Of a stretch of 64,000 nt of DNA, positions 11,941-22,401 are shown in pieces. The DNA comes from Candidatus Endolissoclinum faulkneri L2 (lineage in GTDB: Bacteria > Pseudomonadota > Alphaproteobacteria > Thalassobaculales > Thalassobaculaceae): contig NC_019566.1 of the NCBI RefSeq assembly GCF_000319385.1, positions 413,015 to 477,014 on the forward strand, written 5' to 3'. The notes below the pieces were generated by a model. It made no database searches. It was not told where the DNA came from and saw only the letters and a list, made by a program, of their open reading frames with translations. The position numbers were made by a program, and so were the translations under genes. Numbering within the stretch: position 1 is the stretch's first letter; every line of letters begins with the position of its first letter.

Positions 11941-13170
11941 CTAGGCTGATAGGTAATTATCGATGGCAAGCGCAAGAGCAGCAGCAATTTTGTGAAGATA
12001 TGCCGGGTTGCTGAGTAATTGATTATCTTCTTGGTTTGATAAAAAGCCTAATTCTATTAATACAGAAGGTATATTAAGCACTTTTAATACCGTAAAATTA
12101 GCAAAACGATGTGGTCGAGTTAACAATTTAGTTTTTCTTTTCATTTCCTTAATTATATATCCAGCTAGTCGTGCAGAGCAGTTTATTACTCGATCATATT
12201 TCAAGTTTAATAAAATATAGCTAACTTTTAGTTTATTTTTGCACCCACCATTCTGCAAGGTAGCATAAATTTTATTCGGCTTGATTGTTGTTTTTTTAAA
12301 ATTGTTACTCGATTTTATATCTGACAAAGTATAAACTGAAAGACCTCGTAAGGATTGATTATTGACAGAATTCGCGTGCAGCGAAATAAAAAGGTCAGCG
12401 TTTTCTTGCTGGCTAATTGCTATACGCTTACCTAAAGCTATAAAATAATCTTTGTTGCGAGTCAGTACAGCTTTATAATTGCCAGTTTTTTCTAGCAGCT
12501 TTTTTAGCTCTTTCGCTGTATTGAGCAAGATGTCTTTTTCATATATGCCTTTGTATCCGATAGCACCAGGATCACGTCCGCCATGACCAGGATCTAGTAT
12601 TATTATTTTTAGTTGGTTTTTTGATTTAGGTCTGTATGAAAGATCCTTGGTTAATTTATAGTCTGGTGAAATACTAAGAGTAGATGGCTTTAGGTTTGAT
12701 TTTTTGAGAATAGTATTTTTTGTAATCCGGATTAAATTAAGATATAAAATATATTGCAATTTTTTAAATAAATACCGGATAAAAATGGTTTTTAATTTTA
12801 CTAGAAGACTAGTAATATTGTGCGCTTTCCTGGAAAGGAATTGGGTACAAAGTAAGAAAGATATCTTTTGTTCTTTAATTGCATACAATAAAAAAAATTT
12901 TTTTGGGATACTCAAAACTATTTGATATGACTTCCATGTCAATGCTATCTCGTAATTTATTTTTTGGTTGGGAGTTATGCAGATAAAAATCTTATCTGTG
13001 TGGGTATCTACATACCAGTTGTTAGTAATAGGGGTGTTGTGAGCGATAGATAAGATAAAAGTAAAAAAAGTAATTAGCAGTAAATATAGATATAATACTA
13101 TTGTCTTCCATGAAACTATAATGAATTCATAGCATAGCGCCATTAAATAAAAACCAGCGCGTTGCATCAT
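11941..13170 (-). CDS. amiC: N-acetylmuramoyl-L-alanine amidase (AmiC-type, Amidase_3)
   Basis: Zinc-dependent periplasmic amidase that cuts the stem peptide from muramic acid during daughter-cell separation. The C-terminal Amidase_3 domain (about 188-409) is intact: zinc ligands His196 (LDPGHGGRD), Glu211 (GIYEKD) and His265 (SLHANS), and catalytic Glu373 (VLIELGF). The first 45 residues contain a hydrophobic export segment. Residues about 50-180, where an AMIN domain is usual, are rich in Lys, Ile, Leu and Tyr and poorly recognisable, suggesting drift towards AT-rich codons. The start is the ATG at 13168-13170. Divergent from rne. In relatives it neighbours mrcA and prfB; that link is broken here. 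Confidence 0.9.
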   Translation of the reverse strand: MMQRAGFYLMALCYEFIIVSWKTIVLYLYLLLITFFTFILSIAHNTPITNNWYVDTHTDKIFICITPNQKINYEIALTWKSYQIVLSIPKKFFLLYAIKEQKISFLLCTQFLSRKAHNITSLLVKLKTIFIRYLFKKLQYILYLNLIRITKNTILKKSNLKPSTLSISPDYKLTKDLSYRPKSKNQLKIIILDPGHGGRDPGAIGYKGIYEKDILLNTAKELKKLLEKTGNYKAVLTRNKDYFIALGKRIAISQQENADLFISLHANSVNNQSLRGLSVYTLSDIKSSNNFKKTTIKPNKIYATLQNGGCKNKLKVSYILLNLKYDRVINCSARLAGYIIKEMKRKTKLLTRPHRFANFTVLKVLNIPSVLIELGFLSNQEDNQLLSNPAYLHKIAAALALAIDNYLSA

Positions 13171-13776
13171 TTAAAATCCAGCAATTTATTATGGTAATTG
13201 TCTATTATAACTTAGGGGTGAAAATAAGTTAAGTACAATTAATAATATTAGCTTATGCATAAGGTATTTTATAAAACAAATAAGTAGGTATTTGTTTTGA
13301 GATGTTTTACGAAATTGAGCTTATTTTTATATTGTTGATAGGTACATAGAATAATTATGTTGAGTTGTTAATAAATTAAACTTTAGTTGTAAGCAAGAAA
13401 GGGTGAGTATTGCATACATGATTAGGAATATTAGTGGTACTTTTGTTGATTTTTATCAGTAAGTGATTCTAATGTTTTGATAGTTATGGTTAATCAAGGT
13501 TAGATTTCTAAACTGGGAAAATTTCGTTGATGATGATCTCTAAATCCTTCATCTAAATCAGATTAATTTTTTGGATAATACAGACAGCATATATTCTGCC
13601 GGACTATGACGTGCATTTATTTTAGTGATTTTATACAGTATATCGTGGATATGATGAAGGCGTGCTATACTACGCTGTTTTTTTTACGCTCGAGCTGAAA
13701 TTTTATTACGTAATCGACAGCTCGGATCTATAATCATTTTTGCAGTTATTGCGACGCGATACGGAGTTACCAACGT
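13171..13776. other. Intergenic, divergent amiC / rne; long rne leader
   Basis: 606 bp with no gene. An extended -10 element TGCTATACT lies at 13663-13671, which would give rne a leader of about 100 nt. Long leaders that permit RNase E autoregulation are known for this family, but I cannot show one from sequence. No amiC promoter was identified. Confidence 0.4.
13663..13671 (+). promoter_or_regulatory. Possible extended -10 promoter of rne
   Basis: TGCTATACT fits an extended -10 (TGnTATAAT) with one mismatch, about 105 bp before the rne ATG. No convincing -35 box is found 17 bases upstream. Confidence 0.35.
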
Positions 13777-16371
13777 ATGACCAAGCGTATGCTAATCGAT
13801 GCTGCTCATCCGGAAGAAACCCGGGTTGTGCTAGTCGACGGAAATAAGATCGATGATTTTGACCTTGAAACAGCTTCCAAAAAGCATCTTAAAGGAAACA
13901 TTTACCTTGCACGAATAACAAGAGTAGAGCCATCGTTACAAGCGGCATTTGTAGAATATGGTGGTAATCGCCACGGATTTATGGCCTTTACGGAAGTTCA
14001 TCCAGATTATTATAGAATTCCGATCGACGATCGTGAGGTATTAATTTCTGAAGAGCAAACCGACAATACGATAAAAGAAAAGCATGAAAATATGGTTGAT
14101 GAGGACGCTGCTGGTTTTGCTTCCAATTGTTCAAATAATGCTGAGGAAAATAAAGAAGTAACTGCTAATATTTCTGATTTGAATGTTCATAGTGAAATTG
14201 TCAGCAGTGATAATACCATGGATAATTTGCGCAGTAGGCGTCAGTTGCCTAGTCGACGATATAAGATTCACGAAGTAGTTGCTAGGCGTCAAATTATGCT
14301 AGTACAAGTTATAAAAGAGTCGCGTGGTAATAAGGGAGCGGCTCTCACTACATATTTATCTTTAGCAGGTCGATATTGCGTGCTGATGCCAAATACAGAT
14401 CGTGGTGGAGGTGTCAGCCGAAAAATTACTCATGTAGCAGATCGTAAACGATTAAAGCAGATCGTCGATGCCTTAAATGTACCGGAAGGCATGACAGTTA
14501 TCGTCCGCACAGCAGGTGCACAGCGCACCAAGGCTGAAATAAAACGTGATTACGAGTACCTGTTACGTTTGTGGGATGAAATCCGTAAGACTACGTTAGA
14601 TAGCACAGCGCCGTGTCTTATCTATGAGGAAGCTAATCTCATTAAACGTTCAATCAGAGATCTATACACGCGCGATTTGGATGAGGTGTTAGTTGATGGT
14701 GATGACGGCTATAAGACTGCTAAGGATTTTATGAAAACTATGATTCCCAGTCATGCTAAGAGAGTTAAACGCTATAATGATCCTCATGTACCACTGCTCC
14801 ATCGTTTCCAATTAGAAAGCCAGCTTGATGCGATTCATAACCCGATAGTGGATCTAAAGTCAGGTGGTTATATTGTAATGAACCAGACTGAGGCATTAGT
14901 CGCTATTGATGTAAATTCTGGTCGCTCTACCTCGGAACGCAGCATAGAAGAAACGGCACTTAAGACGAATTTGGAAGCTGCAGACGAAGTAGCTCGCCAA
15001 TTACGTTTGCGAGATCTTGCTGGACTGGTTGTAATTGATTTCATAGATGTTGAGGAATCTCGTAATCAACGTGCAGTTGAACGTCGTATGAAGGAAGCTA
15101 TTAAAGCTGATCGTGCGCGTATTCAAATTGGGCGGATAAGTCATTTTGGCCTTATGGGGCTCTCTCGTCAGCGCCTTCGTCCTTCCTTAGTAGAAGCCAG
15201 CACTCAGATTTGTCTGAACTGTAAGGGATTGGGATATATTCGTTCTATTGATAGCACTGCGTTGCATATCTTGCGAGTCATTGAAGAAGAAGGACTACGT
15301 AATCGAGCTGCAGAGATTGTTATACATGTCCCAGGAAAGGTTGCATTATATATTCTTAATCAGAAGCGTAACCGTCTTGCTGATATCGAATTACGTTACG
15401 GTAATCGCGTGTTTTTGGAACAAGATGCCACATTGGTACCACCAGATTATCGACTTGAACGTCTACGGTCTAAAACTGCCGAGGAAAGGGCTGCTTTCCA
15501 GATCGCGATTTCTGCTAATTCCGCTGAAATCGATAAGAAGGATAACTATTTCGTTCTGCCGGATAAGAGTGAAATTGAGGATTTTAATCTTAACGATGAA
15601 TGTAATGAGCTTAACAACATTGCTCAATCTTGCTGTGATTCAGGAGATGGCTATGTTTCTGAATTTCGAGATAGTATGAATAATTTCATACAGAAGAAAG
15701 ATAATCTTCTTAAAAATGAAACTAGTGCGGAGGGATACACTGAAGTAGATTATGAGAATGATTCTGACTACAATAAGCCTCGTTTTCGCGGGCGAAGCGG
15801 TCGTCGTCGATCACGAAAACGTCGTGATACTGGTTCTGAAGCAATCTTGAAAAATGAAAAAACAAAGACCTGCGATGTTTCTTTTTTTAATACAAAAATC
15901 TCTGATAAAGAGGGAAAGCAAGTTCTTATGGTCTCAACCAAAGCTACCAAAACTAATTATGTTTATAAAACGATGTCTGATGAAGTAATAAACGACGAGC
16001 ATACCATGAACAATACTGACTTGGAGGGGGAGCAGTTGGGCAGCAAAGGGATGATTGACCATGCATTAGTTTTTAAAGAAAATAGTAAAGAAAACAAGCT
16101 ATTGAATAATCTTAATCCTAAGCGTCCACGTCGCCGTCGACGCAGGAGTCGTGAAGAGATCCTAGCGTTTGAAAATCATAAGTTTGAGGAAAAGTCAAAA
16201 ACAATTGCTAGTCATTCTTGTAAAGAATTGGGTGACAAAACAACCAACATAATAAACTCTGGTAAGGAGAATAAAATGGTATCACAGGAACTCAATTCAA
16301 CAGGAATCATTCAGATTAAAAATTTGAATAGTGCAGTTGAAAATCCTCGTAAAGGATGGTGGCGTCGATAA
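13777..16371 (+). CDS. rne: Ribonuclease E
   Basis: Endonuclease that initiates mRNA decay and processes rRNA and tRNA, and scaffolds the degradosome at the membrane. In 864 residues: N-terminal RNase H-like and S1 region (MTKRMLIDAAHPEETRVV ... GNIYLARITRVEPSLQAAFVEYG) with an acidic insertion at about 85-160, the DNase I-like catalytic core with magnesium-binding DVNSGR (378-383), the zinc-link CLNC (479-482), then a disordered C-terminal half with Arg-rich clusters (GRSGRRRSRKRR and KRPRRRRRRSREE) and the terminal NPRKGWWRR typical of alphaproteobacteria. Length is normal. Its complex survives without truncation, unlike much of the surrounding genome. Confidence 0.95.
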   Translation: MTKRMLIDAAHPEETRVVLVDGNKIDDFDLETASKKHLKGNIYLARITRVEPSLQAAFVEYGGNRHGFMAFTEVHPDYYRIPIDDREVLISEEQTDNTIKEKHENMVDEDAAGFASNCSNNAEENKEVTANISDLNVHSEIVSSDNTMDNLRSRRQLPSRRYKIHEVVARRQIMLVQVIKESRGNKGAALTTYLSLAGRYCVLMPNTDRGGGVSRKITHVADRKRLKQIVDALNVPEGMTVIVRTAGAQRTKAEIKRDYEYLLRLWDEIRKTTLDSTAPCLIYEEANLIKRSIRDLYTRDLDEVLVDGDDGYKTAKDFMKTMIPSHAKRVKRYNDPHVPLLHRFQLESQLDAIHNPIVDLKSGGYIVMNQTEALVAIDVNSGRSTSERSIEETALKTNLEAADEVARQLRLRDLAGLVVIDFIDVEESRNQRAVERRMKEAIKADRARIQIGRISHFGLMGLSRQRLRPSLVEASTQICLNCKGLGYIRSIDSTALHILRVIEEEGLRNRAAEIVIHVPGKVALYILNQKRNRLADIELRYGNRVFLEQDATLVPPDYRLERLRSKTAEERAAFQIAISANSAEIDKKDNYFVLPDKSEIEDFNLNDECNELNNIAQSCCDSGDGYVSEFRDSMNNFIQKKDNLLKNETSAEGYTEVDYENDSDYNKPRFRGRSGRRRSRKRRDTGSEAILKNEKTKTCDVSFFNTKISDKEGKQVLMVSTKATKTNYVYKTMSDEVINDEHTMNNTDLEGEQLGSKGMIDHALVFKENSKENKLLNNLNPKRPRRRRRRSREEILAFENHKFEEKSKTIASHSCKELGDKTTNIINSGKENKMVSQELNSTGIIQIKNLNSAVENPRKGWWRR

Positions 16372-16612
16372 AGATAAATGATCTATCGATTAAAGTAATT
16401 TTTTGGATGCTTCGTAGAGCAAAAAACTAGATATTTTATTGCTTGCTATCGATAAATAGATTATTTTGGATCATTTATTGTACGGATTAGATCAATGATT
16501 AGTGTGTAAAGAGACCAATAATTATGCTATTACGCACTAAAATCTGAGTTTAAACTGAATAGTTTTTTGTACATAAGGGGTAACTTTGATTGTATAAACG
16601 ATAATTATATCT

Positions 16613-17752
16613 CTACAACCAGGCCTTTAGTCTCTTACATGCCTCCATCATATCTTTGCTGGAGCCAGCGAAAGACAGACGTATCGTTGCATGACCACGA
16701 GAAGGATCGAAATCTATTCCAGGCGTACAGGCTATTCCAATTTCAGTTAAAAGTCGCTTGCAGAATTTTCTGCTGTCGTTAGTATGTTTAGCGACATTGG
16801 CATAAATATAGAATGCTCCATCAGCCGGTGCTAGATTATCTAACCAAGCTGATGGTAACTGATTTAGCAAAATATCTCGATTGAGAGTGTAGCGGTTCAG
16901 ATTTTTCTGTGCTTCTTCGATGCAATCAAAGGCAGCGATTGCTCCAAATTGTGATATTGTAGGAGCTGAGATGAAGAAGCTAGCAATGAGTCTTTCTACT
17001 GAAGTCAGAAGTTCTGGTGGTATTACCATCCAACCAATACGCCAACCGGTCATTGAAAAGTATTTTGAAAAGCTATTGATTACTATGGCATCTGGATTGC
17101 TTTCCAGAGCAGAAATAGGACGATGTCTAAAATTAATTCCGTGATAAACCTCATCGGAGATTAGTCGGACTCCATTTGTTTGACACCAATGAGTTATTTT
17201 TTTCATAGCCTTCTCGTTAAGCATAGTACCAGTCGGATTTGATGGACTGGCTATAATCAAGCCATCTAGCTTTCCAGCTTTTTCTAGCTTTGCTACTGTA
17301 GGTTGAAATCGATCTTTTGCATCAGCAGGTAAGCATACGACTTCTGTTCCCAATGATTTTAATATGTTGCGATAAGCTGGATAGCCTGGCGAGGCAATGG
17401 CTACTCGAGATCCATGTTCTAAAGCTGACAAAACAGCAATGCTAAATCCACCAGACGATCCGGTGGTTACTGCAATGCGTTCGATAGATACCTCAATGCC
17501 GTACCATTTGCGGTAATGTTTAGAAATTTTTTCACGCATTTTTGTCATACCAAGTGGTACAGTGTAGCCAATCTTATCGTTACATAGAGCGACACGTGCT
17601 GCTTTCAGTACGCCTTTAGGCGCTGGAGTAGATGGCTGTCCGATTTCTAGGTGAAGCACATTGTCACCAGCCGCTTCGCGTTTTGTTGCATCTGACATCA
17701 TTTGCATAACAATGAATGGATCGATTTCTGCACGACTGGCTGGATTAAACAT
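16613..17752 (-). CDS. Class I PLP-dependent aminotransferase
   Basis: Fold-type I aminotransferase of the aspartate aminotransferase superfamily, cytoplasmic. In 379 residues: Asn172 in SNPTG, Asp200 and Tyr203 in SDEVYHG, Schiff-base Lys230 in NSFSKYFSMTGWRIGW, and a late Arg in TIRLSFAGS for the substrate carboxylate. The N-terminus lacks the substrate-arginine block that would fix the amino acid used, so I do not assign aspC or alaA. The start ATG at 17750-17752 fits. It is divergent from the M48 protease gene, and convergent with rne with a gap of 241 bp; an aminotransferase beside the M48-DsbA pair is a recurring arrangement in Rhodospirillales as I recall it. Confidence 0.9.
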   Translation of the reverse strand: MFNPASRAEIDPFIVMQMMSDATKREAAGDNVLHLEIGQPSTPAPKGVLKAARVALCNDKIGYTVPLGMTKMREKISKHYRKWYGIEVSIERIAVTTGSSGGFSIAVLSALEHGSRVAIASPGYPAYRNILKSLGTEVVCLPADAKDRFQPTVAKLEKAGKLDGLIIASPSNPTGTMLNEKAMKKITHWCQTNGVRLISDEVYHGINFRHRPISALESNPDAIVINSFSKYFSMTGWRIGWMVIPPELLTSVERLIASFFISAPTISQFGAIAAFDCIEEAQKNLNRYTLNRDILLNQLPSAWLDNLAPADGAFYIYANVAKHTNDSRKFCKRLLTEIGIACTPGIDFDPSRGHATIRLSFAGSSKDMMEACKRLKAWL

Positions 17753-18664
17753 AAACTAACTTTCAAATTAAAAATATTATGAAAAAATCGTGTACAGACA
17801 ATTAGTCAAGTTAAGCATATTTTACTATAAAGTAAGTGATTAATGCAAAATAGTTGTTTGTCTAAATTAAATTTATGATTATAAAATAATATTATCGAAT
17901 TTATAATTCTATAAAAATAAAGTGTATTCCTCGTTCATCTTAAATCATAGGAGATTATAAAGCATACTCATAAGTAAAGATAGGTATGATAAAAAATAGA
18001 ATTCTATATTTTAAGCTACAATTTTTAAAATATATTATTTTCTTTTATATATATATCAGGCGATGTAATTTTATTTTCTTGATTATTTTTTATATTATTA
18101 CTTAAGTAATAAGACAGTCATTAGTAGCACAAAGCAATACCTTATTTATTAAGATAATTAATTTTTAAGGATAGCCTATCTTATATAGAATCTGTAAGTA
18201 AATCTTAGCGATATTGTATCTCATATATACTGATATACACATGGTTTTATCTTATGGTATACAAAAATTTTACTAGCCTAATGATTATTCTACAATAAGG
18301 TGCGTAATAAAATAATTTGCTCTTCATTACAAACAGTGTATTTGATACACGTTGAGTATTAATAACAATGTTATCTGCTGCATTCTCAGCTAAGCTGAAC
18401 ATTGCTAGTGTATCAATTTTGTGTTATTTGACTAACTTGCAAGCTGATTTGTACAATATTTAAGTTTCTGAGACATCGCTATATATTAGTGTTTAATGTA
18501 TACTTATTTTTTAAGTCATAGCTACTAAGTAATAACTTGTAGTATATTATATAAAGTGCCTCCAATAATAGCTCATTGCTTAGCCTTAATATTGACTTGT
18601 GCTTCTCTAAGATCTGTTAACGAAATCAATATGTTTTTGTTGTTTGTTCCGATTAGGCGTTCTC
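17753..18664. other. Intergenic, divergent aminotransferase / M48 protease
   Basis: About 0.9 kb of AT-rich sequence. A frame beginning near 18556 overlaps the start of the protease gene and is not gene-like. No promoter of good quality or hairpin was found. Confidence 0.45.
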
Positions 18665-20065
18665 GTGAAACAACTAATAGTCAGAATACTTTGGCGACTT
18701 TTTATAAGAGTAAATGTAGTATTAATAGTACTTTTTCAGATATCCGTTGCTTATGCACAAAATAGCCAATTCATACGAGATGCAGAAATAGAAACTATTA
18801 TTCGAGATTTTGTTAATCCACTGCTAGATGCAGCTAAAATCAACCGTAATAGCATATCGGTTTATATTATAAATGAGGGAGGAATAAACGCTTTTGTTAC
18901 AGACGGCAATAAATTATTCTTAAATAGTGGCCTTATAATGGCTATGCAATCGCCATTGCAGCTAATTGGAGTTATTGCTCATGAAATTGGGCACATTGCT
19001 AGTGGTCATTTAGCTCAAACATCAAATACCATCGATTCTTTTGCTAAAGCCTCTATGCTCTCAGCGATTGCTGGAATTACTGTAGGATTTTTGAGTGGTC
19101 GGACTGATACAGGTGCAGCAATTGCTATGGGAGGACAGTCAGCTGTTATTAGAAGCTTTATGCAATATAGCCAAGAACAGGAATCAATAGCTGATCAAGC
19201 AGGCATGCGTTTTCTTGATGCTAGTAAACAATCTGTTAAGGGATTGCAATCTTTCTTTGAACACATGATATCTCAAGAAATGCCTAATCTAACTCGACAA
19301 TCATCTTATTTATCTACACATCCATTTACAAGGGATCGGCTAAACTCAATCAAGGCACATGTTAGTATATCGTCATATTCGAATGTCCAGGCAACACCAA
19401 AGCAAATTATCAATTTTAACCGATTATTGGCGAAGCTTCATGCATTTATTAGCTTACCTTCTCAAACTTTTTGTAAATATCCGGAAACTGATAGTAGTTT
19501 GCCTGCGAAGTTAGCTCGTGCAATTGCTTATCGTAATAAGCTAGATTATAAGCGTTCTCTTGAGCTAACAATGGAGCTAATTAAAGAATATCCTGAAGAT
19601 CCTTATCTATATGAACTAGAGGGTAAGGTTTTTTTTGAATCAGGAAATACCAAAGCTGCGCTTGCTTCTATGCTTAAGGCTCATAAACTAGCTCCTAACA
19701 TCAGTTTGATTGAAGTTTTCTTATCGCAAATCTTTTTGTCAATAAACGATTATAATTCTAATAAGCAAGCCATGCTTCATTTGCAAAACGCCAAACCTTC
19801 TGAAGGTGATTCTCCTTTTTTTTGGCATTATTTAGCGATTGCTGAAGGAAGGCTTGGCAATATCGGTGAAGCTGTACTTGCTCTCGCAGAGGAATCCGTG
19901 TGCGAAGGTAATTGGGAGATGGCAGCTAATCAATCAAAGCGTGCACAAAAAACATTAAAGCCCGCAACACCTATGATGTTGAGAGCGATTGATATTGAAC
20001 TGCTTGCGAAAAGCAAGGCTTTTACAAAAAGAAGAAACCACTCCTACGTCTCTAGCCTAGAGTAG
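18665..20065 (+). CDS. Periplasmic M48-family metalloprotease with C-terminal repeats (BepA-like)
   Basis: Zinc metalloprotease probably acting in outer-membrane quality control, as BepA does with LptD and BamA. After a signal peptide (GTG start; cut probably after SVAYA), the M48 domain carries HEIGH (106-110) and the third ligand Glu in EQESIADQAGMRF. The segment after about residue 230 (LARAIAYRNKLDYKRSLELTMELIKEYPEDPYLYEL...) looks like TPR-type helical pairs. The frame is open to a TTG at 18644, but the GTG at 18665 begins a better signal peptide with AGG upstream. A DsbA-like gene follows 60 bp downstream; the two probably form an envelope-maintenance operon. Confidence 0.88.
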   Translation: MKQLIVRILWRLFIRVNVVLIVLFQISVAYAQNSQFIRDAEIETIIRDFVNPLLDAAKINRNSISVYIINEGGINAFVTDGNKLFLNSGLIMAMQSPLQLIGVIAHEIGHIASGHLAQTSNTIDSFAKASMLSAIAGITVGFLSGRTDTGAAIAMGGQSAVIRSFMQYSQEQESIADQAGMRFLDASKQSVKGLQSFFEHMISQEMPNLTRQSSYLSTHPFTRDRLNSIKAHVSISSYSNVQATPKQIINFNRLLAKLHAFISLPSQTFCKYPETDSSLPAKLARAIAYRNKLDYKRSLELTMELIKEYPEDPYLYELEGKVFFESGNTKAALASMLKAHKLAPNISLIEVFLSQIFLSINDYNSNKQAMLHLQNAKPSEGDSPFFWHYLAIAEGRLGNIGEAVLALAEESVCEGNWEMAANQSKRAQKTLKPATPMMLRAIDIELLAKSKAFTKRRNHSYVSSLE

Positions 20066-20125
20066 CTGTAGTCGTTACTTTATGGATAAATATAATCAAT
20101 TGCCAATTATTTGTTGGGGATCTAG

Positions 20126-20920
20126 ATGATTTGGTACTTCTTCTCCTTTGTGTTATTTTCATTAATTTTTTGTTGTAGATTGGTAACCGCTACAGATCTT
20201 CCACTTTCTTTGGAAAGTAAATCCAATATTAAAGTGCTAATTCACAATTATATGCAAGACAATGGGATTGTACAGCAAGAGAATGATGTAATAAAAAATT
20301 ATTTTGTTATGCAAAGAGTTGAAGAAACTGATACATACGATATTAAACAGATTTTGAGAAATAATCAATATGCCCTAGAGTGTGATCCAGTAGATCCAGT
20401 ATTAGGTAATTTAACTGGAGACGTTACCGTAGTAGAATTTTTTGACTACCAATGCAGCTATTGCAAATTAATGACTTTGCTTTTGAAAGAACTAATCGAG
20501 AAAGATAGCAACATAAGAATTGTCTTTAAGGAATTACCGATTTTGAGCACAACATCTGAAACTGCTGCCTTAGCTTCGCTTGCTTCTCATTATCAAAATA
20601 AGTATATGAAATTTCAAACTAAATTATTTGATACGCCTGGTCAAATTACTCAAAAGATAATTTTCCAGGTGGCTCAAGAAATAGGTCTTGATATTGATAG
20701 GCTAAAGGTTGATATGGGAAATACTATAACACTCAATCAAATCCGTAAATCATTTGAACTAGCTAGGATCTTATCAATTCGAGGTACTCCAGCCTTGGTA
20801 ATAGGGAATTATTTGATTCATGGTCTCATTTCCAAGAAAAAGCTTATTCAACTTGTAGCTAAGGTTCGTCGCGAAAACAGTTTAAAACATCTGCAACATA
20901 AATCATTCGGCTGTTCGTGA
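20126..20920 (+). CDS. Periplasmic DsbA-family thiol oxidoreductase
   Basis: Thioredoxin-fold protein for disulfide handling in the periplasm. The 264 residues have a signal peptide (MIWYFFSFVLFSLIFCC...), a short helical N-terminal region (about 30-90), and a DsbA/Com1-type domain with the redox pair Cys110 and Cys113 (DYQCSYCKL) and the cis-proline loop RGTPALVIG. The CSYC dipeptide is usual in alphaproteobacterial Com1/ScsC-like proteins rather than classical DsbA. Co-directional with the M48 protease. Without a visible DsbB in this window its redox partner is unknown. Confidence 0.87.
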   Translation: MIWYFFSFVLFSLIFCCRLVTATDLPLSLESKSNIKVLIHNYMQDNGIVQQENDVIKNYFVMQRVEETDTYDIKQILRNNQYALECDPVDPVLGNLTGDVTVVEFFDYQCSYCKLMTLLLKELIEKDSNIRIVFKELPILSTTSETAALASLASHYQNKYMKFQTKLFDTPGQITQKIIFQVAQEIGLDIDRLKVDMGNTITLNQIRKSFELARILSIRGTPALVIGNYLIHGLISKKKLIQLVAKVRRENSLKHLQHKSFGCS

Positions 20921-22401
20921 TAGGCGAAATAAAAAAACCTTATATTCATAAATTATCATGTTATTTTTAAATAGTGAGTATCTTTTTTTAAAAAAAAAGG
21001 AATTTAAACCGAGTAGCCTAGATTTATCTTAGCTTTAAAATAACTTAAGTTATACAATTATAATAAATTTATTAATAAACTTTTGCATTACCAAACAATT
21101 AACTAACATACTTACAACTTCATTTATGCCAATTCTGTGCCAGAACAACAGCGATAAAATATCATAAGCTTTCTATATGTAGATGCTATTAACTTTATCA
21201 GTTTTTTAATATCTATTAGAAGAGTTTTAATATCTATTAGAAGAGTTTTAATATCTATTAGAAGAGTATAGACGGAATGTACTCTGCTTGTATCTCTTAG
21301 AGGTTTAGGCTTAGAGTTAAGGATACTGTAAAGAGTCTCAATCAGTCGTATTTGCCGATAGTCAATTGATTATGGCAAGGATTAATTTATGGGATATTTG
21401 ATAATTATTACTTATATTGTCTTCACTAAAGCTAAAAATTCTGTTATGTTTGATAATTTTTATAGATAAATAAATGAGTTATTAATCAAGATGGCCGAAA
21501 GGAAGATCCATTATAAAGGCAAAGAATGTATTTTAACCAAAGTATTAATTTAAATTAACGACAGAGCGTAATTAATCGCTTTAATATTTTTAAAACACAA
21601 ACGGTTTGTCAATTGATTAATTCAGACAATGGAAATTACGGTGTATAAAAATAAAAAATAATTGTAAAAATACAATTTAAAAATCCTACATAAAATAGTT
21701 ACCATTTTATTCTTTTGGTTTTGTGAATTAAACATAAAAAAAATAACAGTTTAAAGTGTTTTATTTTGGTATTGTTTATGGAAAACAAACATTGTTATAT
21801 GTGCTAGTACGCTGTGGTTGTAGTGCGATAATCAGTTAAAGATATCTAAATGTAGAATAAATTATTTAAAAAAACATATGATATTAATAACTCAATTATT
21901 GACTTTAAGTAAATAAAGTACTGTTTTTTTGTTTATAATCAAAAGTTACCAAGGCCATGAACAAAAATTATGTAAATGTATTATGATTCAATACCAAAAC
22001 GACAATTCCGCCGAACTACCTTTTTTGGTAAGTTTTTGCTTGATGTTATAACTTAAGTAACTTCCGATTGTAGGTTAAACGTGAGCCTATAGTAAATTAT
22101 TTACTAGTATGACAAGCAAACGTTTTATCATTATTAGTTTTAAACGAAAATATTTTTTTCGTAAGTTAAATTATCAAAATCTAACTGCAAGTTCATTTCT
22201 AATTGTTAATTGGAAAAAAATACTAACATGCTAATACCCCTTTTGGTATAGAGACTGTGTTTAGCTGTTTTTATATTAGGAGATTTGATTTATATAAGTT
22301 TAGTAAATAGTATAATAAGTTAACTTAGATTTTGTTTGACTAAAGTATTTGAAACTAATAAATAAGATTTGCTATAACCATAATTACGCATGACATCAGA
22401 C
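20921..22401. other. Intergenic, convergent dsbA-like / holA, with tandem repeat
   Basis: About 1.5 kb without a gene. Relatives often carry parB-parA after holA; I found no ParA P-loop or other trace of them. The only ordered element is the 21-bp tandem repeat at 21204-21266. Confidence 0.5.
21204..21266. repeat. Three perfect tandem copies of a 21-bp unit
   Basis: The unit beginning TTTTAATATCTATTAGAAGA (plus one G) is repeated exactly at 21204-21224, 21225-21245 and 21246-21266. A related stretch, TATCTATTAGAAGA, occurs once more near 49308. Exact identity in a noncoding, fast-drifting region suggests recent slippage duplication. Confidence 0.9.
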
